A stretch of DNA of 64,000 nucleotides from Nocardia shimofusensis NBRC 100134. GTDB lineage: Bacteria > Actinomycetota > Actinomycetes > Mycobacteriales > Mycobacteriaceae. The notes under the pieces were generated by a model. It was not told the origin of the DNA, made no database searches, and was given only the letters and a program-made list of their open reading frames with translations. This document shows positions 40,033-49,378 of the stretch, in pieces. The position numbers and the translations under genes are program-made. Numbering within the stretch: the first letter of the stretch is position 1; the number at the start of each line of letters is the position of its first letter. Where the stretch lies: positions 186,001 to 250,000 of the forward strand of contig NZ_BDBT01000001.1 of the NCBI RefSeq assembly GCF_001613125.1, in the 5' to 3' direction.

Positions 40033-40172
40033 TGTACTCCGATGCCGACCGTCAGGCCGATCTCGGGTGATCCGCGGTCGACCGCGGGCAGCGCGTAGGA
40101 CGGTGTCCGACCGACCACCCGACACCGGGGCCGCGCGGCGAGGGCGGCGAGCCGCGCAGTCCACCGGAGACC

Positions 40173-42242
40173 TCAGCGCCGCGGGTACTCCTCGCCCAGG
40201 TCTCGGCCGCGCACATCCCCGGCGCCCCAGCCCTGGTCGGCTGCGCCCCGCTGGTGCCTTCCCTGTTCGTTCGAGCCACGCTCGCCCGGCCACCCCTCGG
40301 CCGCGCTGTCGCCGGCTTGCCACGCTTCGGGCGACCTGCCGTCCGTCCGCCAACCGTCCGCCGACCGGCTGTCCTCCTGCCACGCCTCGGGCGATCTCTG
40401 GTCTGCCTGCCAACTGTCCGCGGGATCGCTCCCGGTCGGCCACGCCTGGGCCGACCCACTCCCGGTCGGCCACACCTCCGCCGACCCGCTGCCGGTCGGC
40501 CACACCTGCGCGGGACCGCTGCCGGTCGGCCGAGCAGCCTGCGCCGACCTGTTCTCCGCCGGCCGCCCCGCATCCGCTCCGCTCTCCTGTTGCCGATGCG
40601 TCGCGGACCGCTGGTGCGCCGGACCGCCGTGGGCCGGCCACCCGTCACTCACCCCGCCCTCTGCCGCGTGGCTGCCGACGGTCCTGTTCTCCGCCGAACG
40701 GCCGCCCGGGGTGCCCACGCCCGCGATCGGCCGGCCACCGGTATCCGGGCCGGTCGAGGGCCTGCCGACGGCGCCGTGCGCCGACCCGTGCTCACCCGTC
40801 TCATCCACTACCTGCCGCTCACCGGTTCCGCTCCCCGGCAACCGGCGTCGTGGAGCCCTGCTGCCCGGAGATCGCCCCTCGGCCTCTCCCCGCTCGGCAG
40901 GTCGCCGTCGCGCCGGTCGCCCCCCGGCAGTTCCGCTCGCACCCCGAGCAGCCCGCCCGTGCCGCGGCCCCGACACCGCGACCGCCACCTCGGGCTCGGG
41001 CTCGGGCCCCGACCCGCAGAACGGACGCGCCAGCATCACCGCGATACCGGTGGTCAACGGCACCGACAGCGCGAGCGCGATACCGCCGACCGAGGAGCGC
41101 GCGATCTCGATCGCCACGGCATCACCCACGAGCACATCCCGGATGGAGCGCCCCGCCACGCTGAACAGCAACAGCAACGGCAGCGCGCCACCGGCGTAGG
41201 CGAGCACCAGGGTGTAGACGGTGCTGGCGATGTGGTCGCGGCCCACCCGCATGGCGGCGGCGAAAACCTCACGGCGGGAAGCCTCTTTGTCCAGCTCGGC
41301 CAGCTCGAAGGCCGCCGACGCCTGGGTGATGGTGACGTCGTTGAGCACGCCCAGCGAGCCGATGATGAACCCGGCCAACAGCAGTCCGGTGATGGAGACG
41401 TGCTGAATGTAGGTGGCGACGTTGGTGTTCTGTTCCTCCGACAACCCGGTCAGCCGCGTCATCTCGATCGCCATCCAGGACAGCACCGCCGCGAGCACCA
41501 TCGAGGTGAGCGTGCCCAGCAGCGCCGAGGAGGTGCGCAGGTTCACCCCGTGCGCGAGGTACAGCACCGCGTAGAGGATCAGCGACCCGGAGACCAGCGC
41601 GACCGGGATGGCCGGTTTGCCGTCGAGCAGCGCGGGCAGCAGGAACATCACCAGCACCGCGAACGCGAACCCGAGACCGAGCAATGCCCGCAGACCCCGC
41701 CAGCGCGCCACCACGATCACCACCACCACGAAGACCAGCGCGATCAACGCCAGCGGGAACCCGCGCGAGTAGTCGTCGAAGGAGTACATCGGCGTGCCGT
41801 AGGGATCGGTCTGGCGCACGATACGGATCTCGTCGCCCGCCACCAGCGAGGGCTGGCCGGGACCGGGCGAGAGCTCGAGCAACGTCCGGTTGCCCGCGTG
41901 CGGGCCGGAATCGATGTCGATCAGCACACGTTCGCACTCGTAGTTGTTGTTGCGCGGCGCCTCCGGCTTGTCGGCGAACACCTTGCCGATGGAGGGACTG
42001 CCACACGCTCCGACATCGGCGGCGACCACCGTGCCCGCCTCGGTCTCCACCGCCCCGCCGCCCGCGGTCTGCATGGGCAGCGGGATCTCGATGTTCTGCC
42101 GGTCCGGCCACAACATGACGGCGGCCAGCAGAGTGATCGCGCCGATCACGGTGAGCAGGCCGATCACGACCCGGGCCGCGGTCGCGCCGATCGCGATGGG
42201 ACCGGAATGGTCGTGGTGGTGGTGATGATGGTGGTCGCTCAC
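40173..42242 (-). CDS. YibE/F-like membrane protein with His-rich N-terminus and repeat tail
   Basis: 689 residues. The start is GTG 42242 behind AGGAG; the longer frame upstream is not protein-like. The N-terminus HHHHHHHDH may bind metal. It is followed by one helix, an outer domain of about 110 residues, and seven or eight membrane helices of the YibE/F family (LGVLNDVTITQASAAFELAE is a family hallmark). From about residue 440 the protein is a hydrophilic tail of about 250 residues, with degenerate repeats such as VWPTGSGSAEVWPTGSGSAQ and SPEAW/SADGW units. The tail is not part of the known family and should be disordered. Transport function is presumed but unproven. Confidence 0.8.
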   Translation of the reverse strand: MSDHHHHHHHDHSGPIAIGATAARVVIGLLTVIGAITLLAAVMLWPDRQNIEIPLPMQTAGGGAVETEAGTVVAADVGACGSPSIGKVFADKPEAPRNNNYECERVLIDIDSGPHAGNRTLLELSPGPGQPSLVAGDEIRIVRQTDPYGTPMYSFDDYSRGFPLALIALVFVVVVIVVARWRGLRALLGLGFAFAVLVMFLLPALLDGKPAIPVALVSGSLILYAVLYLAHGVNLRTSSALLGTLTSMVLAAVLSWMAIEMTRLTGLSEEQNTNVATYIQHVSITGLLLAGFIIGSLGVLNDVTITQASAAFELAELDKEASRREVFAAAMRVGRDHIASTVYTLVLAYAGGALPLLLLFSVAGRSIRDVLVGDAVAIEIARSSVGGIALALSVPLTTGIAVMLARPFCGSGPEPEPEVAVAVSGPRHGRAARGASGTAGGRPARRRPAERGEAEGRSPGSRAPRRRLPGSGTGERQVVDETGEHGSAHGAVGRPSTGPDTGGRPIAGVGTPGGRSAENRTVGSHAAEGGVSDGWPAHGGPAHQRSATHRQQESGADAGRPAENRSAQAARPTGSGPAQVWPTGSGSAEVWPTGSGSAQAWPTGSDPADSWQADQRSPEAWQEDSRSADGWRTDGRSPEAWQAGDSAAEGWPGERGSNEQGRHQRGAADQGWGAGDVRGRDLGEEYPRR

Positions 42243-42480
42243 CGGGCTCCTGCCTGTCGTGTCCCGGGTGCCGTGACCGGACAGGGAAACGGCGGCGACC
42301 GGGAAGCTACGCGGTGCCGAGCTTAAAGGATGAGCAATCCCTGCTCGGCTGCCGGAGTTGCGCTGAGGTGGCGAAACGGCACGCACCGAGATCGCCGCGG
42401 AGTCGAGCGGCTGAGGGCAGAAGTTCGGGAAGGGGGCGGCGGAGAGCAGGGGGATGTCTCCGCCGCCCGCAGGGTCGGCG

Positions 42481-42540
42481 GCCCAGGGGGGTAGGCGGCC
42501 GGAACCCGAGGTACAGGTTGCCCAGGGGGGGTAGGCAACC
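42481..42540. repeat. Two copies of a CCCAGGGGGG(G)TAGGC element
   Basis: Copies start at 42481 and 42520. The second is framed by perfect 7-bp arms GGTTGCC (42516-42522) and GGCAACC (42534-42540), forming a hairpin whose loop carries the G run. The element is about 240-300 bp upstream of the yibE/F-like start. Function unknown. Confidence 0.55.
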
Positions 42541-42655
42541 CGACCGGGCACTTGAAGTGCCGAGAGCCACTGTACACAAAACTTCTCGTTTTGCGCTAGC
42601 CGATCTTCAAAACTCGCCTATATCCGAACATTAGGTATGTTTTGAGCCCGGAAGC

Positions 42656-42680
42656 GGGGCGATTTTGCACCGATCGCCCC
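42656..42680 (-). terminator. Stem-loop after aspC
   Basis: GGGGCGAT and ATCGCCCC arms with a 9-nt loop, 20 bp past the aspC stop codon, without a U-tract. Confidence 0.6.
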
Positions 42681-42699
42681 TGTCGGCCGTATATGCCGG

Positions 42700-43953
42700 T
42701 TATTGCCGGTAACTCGCCAAGAAGTTGCCGAACCGCTCGATCGCCACCGCGAGGTCGCGTGCCCAGGGCAGGGTCACGATGCGCAGATGATCGTGGTCGG
42801 GCCAGTTGAAGCCGGTGCCCTGCACCATCAGGATCTTCTCCTGCAGCAGCAGATCCAGGATCAGCTTCGAATCGTCCTGGATCTCATAGACGTTCGGGTC
42901 CAGCCGCGGGAACGCGTACAGCGCGCCCTTCGGCTTCACGCACGACACCCCGGGGATCATGTTCAACCGCTCCCAGGCGACATCGCGCTGTTCCAGCAGC
43001 CGCCCGCCCGGCAGGATCAGATCCTCGATGCTCTGGTACCCGCCGAGCGCGACCTGGATCGCGTGCTGCGCGGGGACATTCGGGCACAGCCTCGACGAGG
43101 CCAGCAGGTCGATGCCCTCCAGGAACCCGCGCGCGTGATCCTTGGGGCCGGTGATGACCATCCAGCCCGAGCGATAGCCCGCCACCCGATAGGCCTTGGA
43201 CAGGCCGTTGTAGGTCAGGCACAGCAGATCCGGCGCGAGGGTCGCCAGCGAGGTGTGCTTGGCGTCGTCGTAGAGGATCTTGTCGTAGATCTCGTCGGCC
43301 AGCAGCAGCAGCCGGTACTTGCGCGCCAGGTCGACGATCTGCTGCAGCACCTCCGCCGAGTACACCGCGCCCGTCGGGTTGTTCGGGTTGATGACCAGCA
43401 GCGCCTTGGTCTTGTCGGTGATCTTGGCTTCGATGTCGGCGATGTCGGGCTGCCAGCCGTTGGACTCGTCGCACAGGTAGTGCACGGGCGTGCCGCCGGC
43501 CAGGCTGGTCATCGCCGTCCACAGCGGGTAGTCCGGGGCCGGGATCAGCACCTCGTCGCCGTTGTCCAGCAGCGCCTGCATGGTCAGGGTGATCAGTTCG
43601 GAGACGCCGTTGCCCAGATAGACGTCGTCGACGTCGACCTGAGGGAAGCCGGGCACCAGCTCGTAGCGGGTGACGATCGCCCGGCGCGCGGACAGTATGC
43701 CCTTGGACTCGGAGTAGCCCTGCGCGTGCGGCAGCGCGGCGATGATGTCGCGCATGATCACATCGGGGGCGTCGAACCCGAACGGCGCGGGATTGCCGAT
43801 GTTGAGCTTGAGGATGCGATGCCCCTCCGCCTCCAGCCGTGCCGCGTGTGCGTGTACCGGTCCACGGATTTCGTAGACGACGTTCTGCAGCTTGGTGGAC
43901 TGCTCGAGCACACGTGGCGGGTGATGCGGTAGATGAGGACTCACCCGTCCCAT
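42700..43953 (-). CDS. aspC: PLP-dependent aminotransferase AspC/AlaA
   Basis: 417 residues, fold type I. The lysine that forms the Schiff base is in TYNGLSKAYRVAGYRSGW. Other family marks are NIGNPAPFGFDAPD near the N-terminus, NPNNPTGAVYS and LLLADEIYDKILYDD. The sequence type is the AlaA/AspC group (M. tuberculosis Rv0337c), which transfers amino groups between alanine or aspartate and 2-oxo acids. In M. tuberculosis the gene is directly next to etfD; here other genes lie between them. Confidence 0.9.
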   Translation of the reverse strand: MGRVSPHLPHHPPRVLEQSTKLQNVVYEIRGPVHAHAARLEAEGHRILKLNIGNPAPFGFDAPDVIMRDIIAALPHAQGYSESKGILSARRAIVTRYELVPGFPQVDVDDVYLGNGVSELITLTMQALLDNGDEVLIPAPDYPLWTAMTSLAGGTPVHYLCDESNGWQPDIADIEAKITDKTKALLVINPNNPTGAVYSAEVLQQIVDLARKYRLLLLADEIYDKILYDDAKHTSLATLAPDLLCLTYNGLSKAYRVAGYRSGWMVITGPKDHARGFLEGIDLLASSRLCPNVPAQHAIQVALGGYQSIEDLILPGGRLLEQRDVAWERLNMIPGVSCVKPKGALYAFPRLDPNVYEIQDDSKLILDLLLQEKILMVQGTGFNWPDHDHLRIVTLPWARDLAVAIERFGNFLASYRQ

Positions 43954-44003
43954 GGTGCCACCACCGGCAAACCGATTATCTGCCGCGTCGCCCGCGCCGC
44001 GAT

Positions 44004-45398
44004 TCAGGCGCCGATCGAATGCCCACCGGCCGACATACCCTTGGCCGAGGGCCCCTCGCAGAACTCCTCGATGCGTTCGTCCAGCTCACGGGCTCGGGCG
44101 GAGTCCCGGAAGCGCGGCGTGGCGATCCGGCGGCGCACCCCCGCCAGCCGCTCGGGAAGCTGGGCGATGCGCCGATCCTCGTCCAGCGCCAGTACCGGGG
44201 CGAGCACCTCCGCCGCGCCGTCGAGGCTGCCGTTCATCAGGTGCGCGGCGGCGCTGTCCACTCGGGTGAGCGCCTCCGCGCCGTAGGAGCGCTTCTCCAG
44301 CGGACCGCTGGCATACAGCTCGATGGCCCGGCTGGTCGCGGCCAGCGCCTGCTCGGCCTGACCGAGGTGGATATAGGTGGCACCCGCGTAGTACTGCGCC
44401 TTGGCGTCGGGGAAGCCGAACACCCCGCCGATCTCGTCGTGCAGGTCGTCGGCGGCGCCGTGGGCGCTCGCCTCGTCGGCGGCTCGCACGCACCGGTCGG
44501 TGTCGGCGGCGTTGCCCAGAGTCGCCCACATCCTGGCCTCGATATTGAACAGCCGCACCCGCGCGGTCGCGGACTCGGCGTACTCCTGCCCGCTCTGGGC
44601 CAGCAGCACCGCCCGGCGCGGACGCTGCGAGCGGCACTCGATCAACGCGTGCATCCCGCGCGTCCAGGCCCGCAACCCGTTGTGATCGCAGAGCTCGGCA
44701 TAGGCCCAGGCGGCCCTGACCTGCTCGGCGGCGGCGTCGAGATAGCCGAGATCGGTGCTGGCATTGGCGAGCAGACCGGTCAGCGTGCCCGCCAGCAGAT
44801 AGAGGTGTCTGGTGTCGGCGGGCCGCTGATGGCCTTCCAGCAACCGGTAGACGCGACGGCGCACCCGCAGCATCTCGACGGTCATCGGCACCGGCGGAAT
44901 GTGCACGTAGTCGTTGGCGATCCGCACGACATCCGCGTCGAGCTGCTCCAACGTGGTCGCACCGACATTGGTGCTCTCGGCCCGGCCGACGTGATCGCTG
45001 GCCTCGTGGGCAGCCGCCATGATCAGATCCCTCTCCGAAATCGACGCCAACGCATCACCCCTGATCGCACCGGAGCCGATGAGAGCCAGCAGATCCGCGT
45101 CGCTCGTACTACTGGACGGCCCTGTCGGGCTCGCCCCCGTGTCGGCCGCGGGCTTTCGATCCAGCAACGGCTGATCGATGAGAGCCGCGAACCGCGCCCG
45201 CACAACCTCGTCGGACCTGGCCAGGGAAGTGTCGAGGGCGGCTTGGTTCACCGGACGCGGATGCACCCGGCTGCCCCCCGCCTCCCATTTGGATACGAGC
45301 CTCTCGTGCACACCGAGGTGTGCGGCGAACTCCCGAATGCTCATCCGCTTGGCATCGCGAAGGGCCCGGGTCTCTCTCCCTGACCACTGCCGGACCAC
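44004..45398 (-). CDS. XRE-type regulator with TPR-like C-terminal region
   Basis: 464 residues. An N-terminal helix-turn-helix (SIREFAAHLGVHERLVSKWE, about 19-40) is followed by a long helical region with TPR character: repeated A/L-rich helices such as AGTLTGLLANASTDLGYLDA and AGATYIHLGQAEQALAATSR. Such proteins occur in many copies in Nocardia and Streptomyces as single-gene regulators of unknown ligand. It begins about 340 bp from the dcd stop and converges on nothing. No obvious operator was found near its start. Confidence 0.78.
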   Translation of the reverse strand: MVRQWSGRETRALRDAKRMSIREFAAHLGVHERLVSKWEAGGSRVHPRPVNQAALDTSLARSDEVVRARFAALIDQPLLDRKPAADTGASPTGPSSSTSDADLLALIGSGAIRGDALASISERDLIMAAAHEASDHVGRAESTNVGATTLEQLDADVVRIANDYVHIPPVPMTVEMLRVRRRVYRLLEGHQRPADTRHLYLLAGTLTGLLANASTDLGYLDAAAEQVRAAWAYAELCDHNGLRAWTRGMHALIECRSQRPRRAVLLAQSGQEYAESATARVRLFNIEARMWATLGNAADTDRCVRAADEASAHGAADDLHDEIGGVFGFPDAKAQYYAGATYIHLGQAEQALAATSRAIELYASGPLEKRSYGAEALTRVDSAAAHLMNGSLDGAAEVLAPVLALDEDRRIAQLPERLAGVRRRIATPRFRDSARARELDERIEEFCEGPSAKGMSAGGHSIGA

Positions 45399-45680
45399 GA
45401 TGACATCCCTTCCCCGACCGAACTCCCTTATCAGAGTACGTTTCCCGATGTGTCCCCGGCCACAGTCAATTCGGCAAAGGCGCGGAGGGCAGTGGATGGG
45501 CAGCAGAAGGCGCGCGTGGCGAACTCACCCTCAAGGGGCGTGTCGGGGCACCCTCGAAAGGTACGGCGATGTCGCCGCCCGAGCGGGCGAGCCGCCGGGA
45601 TGGGTGCTCCCGGAAGGTGATCCGCGCGCCGGGACGGCGAGCTCCCGCCGATCGCCGGGGAAGCGGCGGGAGTTCGGCGG
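45399..45680. other. Intergenic region between XRE-TPR gene and dcd terminator
   Basis: I see no supported gene or clear operator here. It should contain the promoter of the minus-strand XRE-TPR gene near 45400-45450. Confidence 0.5.
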
Positions 45681-45710
45681 CGGGGACCGGAAGTGCGTCG
45701 CCGGTCCCCG
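45681..45710 (-). terminator. Terminator after dcd
   Basis: CGGGGACCGG and CCGGTCCCCG arms around a 10-nt loop, 29 bp past the dcd stop codon. Confidence 0.75.
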
Positions 45711-45739
45711 TCGGTCGAAAGCCGTTCGGCTCGAACGAA

Positions 45740-46342
45740 TTACAGCTCGGCTTCGACGGCGTCGATCGCTTCGGTCGGCAAGGGGAAGTTGAGATACGAC
45801 CGCGAAGGTGTCGGCCCGCGCTGCCCCTGATACTTCGAGCCCGCGGCGGCACTGCCGTAGGGGTGCTCGGCGGGACTGCTCAGCCGGAACAAGCACAGCT
45901 GGCCGATCTTCATCCCCGGCCACAGGGTGATCGGCAGGTTCGCCACGTTCGACAGTTCCAGCGTGATGTGACCGCTGAACCCCGGATCGATGAACCCGGC
46001 GGTCGAGTGCGTCAGCAGTCCGAGGCGGCCGAGGCTGGACTTGCCCTCCAACCGACCTGCCAGATCGTCGGGCAGAGTGCAGATCTCCAGCGTGGACCCG
46101 AGCACGAACTCGCCGGGGTGCAGCACGAACGGCTCGCCCTCGCCCGGTTCCACCAGGCTGGTCAGCTCGTCCTGGCGCTGGGCCGGGTCGATATGGGTGT
46201 AGCGGGAGTTGTCGAAGACCCGGAACATGCGGTCCAGGCGCACGTCGATGCTGGACGGCTGGATCAGGTTGTCCAGGAGCGGCTCGACCCCGAGACGCCC
46301 AGCGGCGATCTCCGCACGGATGTCACGATCGGAAAGCAGCAC
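45740..46342 (-). CDS. dcd: dCTP deaminase (probably dUMP-forming)
   Basis: 200 residues, within the usual size range. Motifs: [12 protein letters not shown] at the start, [11 protein letters not shown], the active-site region [20 protein letters not shown] followed by [16 protein letters not shown], and the C-terminal [14 protein letters not shown]. The M. tuberculosis enzyme (Rv0321) is bifunctional, deaminating dCTP and hydrolysing the dUTP to dUMP; this sequence belongs to the same type. It supplies dUMP for thymidylate. It is divergent from the SDR gene. Confidence 0.95.
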   Translation of the reverse strand: MLLSDRDIRAEIAAGRLGVEPLLDNLIQPSSIDVRLDRMFRVFDNSRYTHIDPAQRQDELTSLVEPGEGEPFVLHPGEFVLGSTLEICTLPDDLAGRLEGKSSLGRLGLLTHSTAGFIDPGFSGHITLELSNVANLPITLWPGMKIGQLCLFRLSSPAEHPYGSAAAGSKYQGQRGPTPSRSYLNFPLPTEAIDAVEAEL

Positions 46343-46442
46343 GCCATGAGCGTAGCGGTCGGCCTCATTCGGTCATCGCCCGCACAGTGACAGGCCGCGA
46401 CAGATAACCTCTCGTTGACTCACCACGGAAGGACCTCACACC

Positions 46443-47216
46443 ATGACCGACGCCTCCCCGTTCGACCTCACCGGTCACGTCTCCGTCGTCACCGGCGGCA
46501 ATTCCGGCATCGGCCTCGGCTTCGCCCGCGGTCTGGCCCGCGCGGGCGCGGACGTGTGCATCGTCGGCCGCAACGTCGAGCGCAACGAGGCCGCGGCCAA
46601 GGAACTGAGCGAATTCGGCCACCGCGTGCTGACCCTGGCCTGCGACGTCGCCGACGAGCAGCAGGTCGCCGACACCATCGGCCGGGCCGCCGCCGAACTG
46701 GGCCGCATCGACTCCTGCTTCGTCAACGCGGGCGTCCCCCAGGGCACCGTCCCGTTCCTGGAGACCGATCTCGCCGAGTTCCGCCGCGTCACCTCGGTCA
46801 ACCTCGACGCCGCCTTCGTCACCCTGCGCGAGGCCGCCAAGGTGATGGTCGCCCAGGGCGACGGCGGCAGCCTGGTCGCCACCGCCAGCCTCGCCTCCCA
46901 GCAGGGCGTCCCCCGCGGCCAGTCCTATGCAGCCAGCAAGGCGGGCATCATCGCCGTGATGAACTCCATCGCCGTCGAGCTCGCCAAGCACCGCATCCGC
47001 GCCAACTCCGTGCTCCCCGGCTGGGTGGAAACCCCCATGACCGACGGCATCTTCCACTGGGACCGCTTCCGCGACCGCGTCCTGCCCCGCATGCCCGTCG
47101 GCCGCTGGGGCCGCGCCGAGGACTTCGAGTCGGTGGCCGTCTACCTGGCCAGCCCTGCCAGCGCCTTCCACACCGGCGACTCCCTGCTCATCGACGGCGG
47201 CTACAGCAAGTTCTGA
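46443..47216 (+). CDS. Short-chain dehydrogenase/reductase
   Basis: 257 residues, classical SDR. Cofactor motif TGGNSGIGLGFARGLARAG, structural NAG in CFVNAGVP, catalytic Ser in ATASLASQQG, and Tyr and Lys in SYAASKAGI. The C-terminal IDGGYSKF is typical of 3-oxoacyl-ACP-reductase-like and sugar/polyol-type SDRs. The substrate is unknown. A short gap and a divergent dcd lie upstream; a terminator follows. Confidence 0.88.
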   Translation: MTDASPFDLTGHVSVVTGGNSGIGLGFARGLARAGADVCIVGRNVERNEAAAKELSEFGHRVLTLACDVADEQQVADTIGRAAAELGRIDSCFVNAGVPQGTVPFLETDLAEFRRVTSVNLDAAFVTLREAAKVMVAQGDGGSLVATASLASQQGVPRGQSYAASKAGIIAVMNSIAVELAKHRIRANSVLPGWVETPMTDGIFHWDRFRDRVLPRMPVGRWGRAEDFESVAVYLASPASAFHTGDSLLIDGGYSKF

Positions 47217-47228
47217 CCCGCTGAGCTC

Positions 47229-47257
47229 ATCCCCGCGCCGGTCACCGGCGCGGGGAT
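47229..47257 (+). terminator. Terminator after the SDR gene
   Basis: ATCCCCGCGCCGG and CCGGCGCGGGGAT arms with a 3-base loop, 12 bp past the stop. Confidence 0.8.
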
Positions 47258-47271
47258 GTCATCGTGGAGGG

Positions 47272-48078
47272 GTGAGCTCTCCGTCGCCCTCCACGAAGCC
47301 CGGGCCCCCGATAGTCCGCGCGCTCGCCCTCACCGCCGCCCTGCTCGCGGCCTGCTTCGGCGTGCTCACCGTCAATGTCGTCGTCCACGACGTCCGCGCT
47401 CACGGCGCCGAGGACCACAGCGGAATCCTCGCCGCCGACCCGCAGATCTCCGGCTGGGCGATCGAGCAGCGCACCACCGTTCTCACCACGCTGGCGCGCA
47501 TCGTCAGCACCGTGGGCGACACCCTGTCCATGACCATCCTCGCCACGATCGTCTGCGCTCTCCTGCTGCGCTCGGGCGACCGCGCCAGGGCCGCCCTCGT
47601 CGCCGCCGCGGGCCTCGGCGCCGCCGTCATCGTCTTCGGCGGCAAACGCCTGATCGGCCGCGAACGCCCACCCGCCGCCGACCGCCTCACCTACGAACCC
47701 AGCCTCTCCTACCCCTCCGGCCACGCCGTAGCCAGCTGCGTCGTCATCGCGATCTGCGCGGCGGTCTTCCTGCCCCGAATCACCCGTCTCGCCGTCCGGA
47801 TCGTCGCCGGGCTGCTCGCGGCGGCCTTCGTCCTCTCGGTCGGATGGTCGCGGGTGTATCTGGGGGTGCACTGGCCGACCGACGTGCTGGGCGCGTGGTG
47901 CGCGAGCATCGCCTGGGTCTCGTTCTGCCTGGCGGTGTTCCACTATCGACAGCGAATACCGGGCCCCGACCACCCCGACGCCGCGCTCCCCGCCACGAGT
48001 CGACCCGCCGCGGCCGGTCTGCTGAGCACGCGAGTGCGCGCCGAGCGCACTCCTCCCGTCAATCATGACGTGCCGTAA
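47272..48078 (+). CDS. PAP2-family membrane phosphatase
   Basis: 268 residues with about six membrane helices. The three phosphatase motifs are present: KRLIGRERP, YPSGHAVAS and SRVYLGVHWPTDVLG. Members dephosphorylate lipid phosphates such as undecaprenyl pyrophosphate or phosphatidic acid at the outer face of the membrane; which one cannot be told here. The start is GTG at 47272. Its last 20 bases overlap the 3' end of the convergent lipase gene. Confidence 0.88.
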   Translation: MSSPSPSTKPGPPIVRALALTAALLAACFGVLTVNVVVHDVRAHGAEDHSGILAADPQISGWAIEQRTTVLTTLARIVSTVGDTLSMTILATIVCALLLRSGDRARAALVAAAGLGAAVIVFGGKRLIGRERPPAADRLTYEPSLSYPSGHAVASCVVIAICAAVFLPRITRLAVRIVAGLLAAAFVLSVGWSRVYLGVHWPTDVLGAWCASIAWVSFCLAVFHYRQRIPGPDHPDAALPATSRPAAAGLLSTRVRAERTPPVNHDVP

Positions 48079-49378
48079 TCGGCCTGCCGCAGAACATGCG
48101 GACGAGCAGAGCCATACCCCGAAGGTGACCCCTCGCTTCTCGCCTGGTCCAGGCGATCGACCACACGGTCCGGGTCGTGTCGGGCGGTAGATCCTTCCGG
48201 TCGAATCGGTCGGCCATCCAGTTCATGGTGGCCGGAGTGCCGAGGTAGAGCAGCGCGAGGTGGAAGCTGAGCCGGTCGCGCACATAGTGGATGTGCGCGC
48301 CGGCGCGGCGGTATCTGTCCACATGCCGATCCACGTCGTCGACGGCGATGAGTTCGTCGTTGACACCCTGGATGATCAGAACCGGCATGGACGGGGCCTG
48401 TCCACCCGGACGGATATCGTCCAGAACACGCCGCATCTGAGCGCCGTTCAGCAGGTCGGCGAAGCTGGATTCGCTGTACTCGTCGAGGTTCTTCCCCGCG
48501 AACCGTGGCAGCAGGGCCAACGTGGTGCGAGACGCCGCGTCCGCGAGCAGGGTGTGGAATGCGGGTCCGGCGTGGGCACGAAGGACGCTGTCCAACTCCG
48601 GGTACGCCCGCCGCAGCGCGGCCACACAGACGGTGGAGAACCCGGAGAGCAGCGATCCGTTGAGCCGCAGGAAAGCGGCTCCGGGGTCGCCGACGGGTGA
48701 ACCGGCCACCGCACCGACGATATTGAGCTCCGGTGCGTAACCCGCTGCCATTTCCGCAGCCCAGGCCGTGGCCAGTCCCCCACCGGAATAGCCCCACAGT
48801 CCGACATCGGTGGCGGCATCCAGTCCCAAGGGCCGGAAGCCGAGCGCCGCGCGGATGGCGTCGAGCGCCCGATATCCGGGTTCACGCGCGACTCCGAAGT
48901 GACCGCCCATGCCACCGTGGTCCGGCACAGTGACCGCCCAACCCCGAGCCAGTGCCTCGGCGATGACCGGCAGTTCCAACTGCGGGATGGCGCCGAGTGC
49001 GCGCGCGCCGTGCCGCAGTGCGTAGGAGGGGAAACAGTTCGAGCTGACGCCGTCGATCGCGCACTGGAACGACAGCAGAGGCCGCCGCACCGTGGGATCG
49101 GCCCCCGCGGGCAGCAGTACGGTCGTCACCGCGACATCCGGGACCCCGTGCAGATCGCTGGTGCGATAGAGCAGTTGCCATGCCGAGAGCCGTTGCGGGA
49201 TCACGCCGAACAGCGCGACCCTGATACCGCGGGCCCGCAGGACAGCGCCGGGCGCACGCTGCTCGAATCCCTCGGGCGGGCGGCAGAATTCATCGTCCTC
49301 CGGTCGCAGCGTGCCGTCGGTGTCCAGGTCGGAGACCGGGACCGGCTCGGCGGGCTCCGATTCCAGGTGCAGGCTCAC
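48059..49378 (-). CDS. Secretory-lipase-like (LIP family) hydrolase
   Basis: 439 residues. Alpha/beta-hydrolase of the LIP (PF03583) kind: nucleophile elbow WGYSGGGLATAWAAE, upstream oxyanion-side region VTVPDHGGMGGHFGV, and late Asp/His region LIIQGVNDELIAVDDVDRHV. No convincing signal peptide is visible although many members are secreted. GTG 49378 overlaps the stop of the upstream lipase (GTGA), so both are one operon. The family hydrolyses esters and triacylglycerols. Confidence 0.85.
   Translation of the reverse strand: MSLHLESEPAEPVPVSDLDTDGTLRPEDDEFCRPPEGFEQRAPGAVLRARGIRVALFGVIPQRLSAWQLLYRTSDLHGVPDVAVTTVLLPAGADPTVRRPLLSFQCAIDGVSSNCFPSYALRHGARALGAIPQLELPVIAEALARGWAVTVPDHGGMGGHFGVAREPGYRALDAIRAALGFRPLGLDAATDVGLWGYSGGGLATAWAAEMAAGYAPELNIVGAVAGSPVGDPGAAFLRLNGSLLSGFSTVCVAALRRAYPELDSVLRAHAGPAFHTLLADAASRTTLALLPRFAGKNLDEYSESSFADLLNGAQMRRVLDDIRPGGQAPSMPVLIIQGVNDELIAVDDVDRHVDRYRRAGAHIHYVRDRLSFHLALLYLGTPATMNWMADRFDRKDLPPDTTRTVWSIAWTRREARGHLRGMALLVRMFCGRPITARHD

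Larger units (their letters stand above)
42243..42699. other. Intergenic region between yibE/F-like and aspC genes
   Basis: No supported gene. From one end to the other it holds the yibE/F-like promoter region, a twice-repeated GCCCAGGGGGG(G)TAGGC element (42481-42540), an AT-rich hairpin CAAAAC-TTCTC-GTTTTG near 42576-42592 and a stem-loop downstream of aspC at 42656-42680. Confidence 0.55.

Noticed and set aside
40254..42326. 690-codon plus-strand frame antisense to the YibE/F gene
   Set aside because: The minus strand has clear membrane helices and a ribosome-binding site; the plus frame is an Arg/Pro-rich shadow.
42243..42699. Riboswitch upstream of the YibE/F gene
   Set aside because: The hairpins and repeated G runs do not match any riboswitch class I can recognise.
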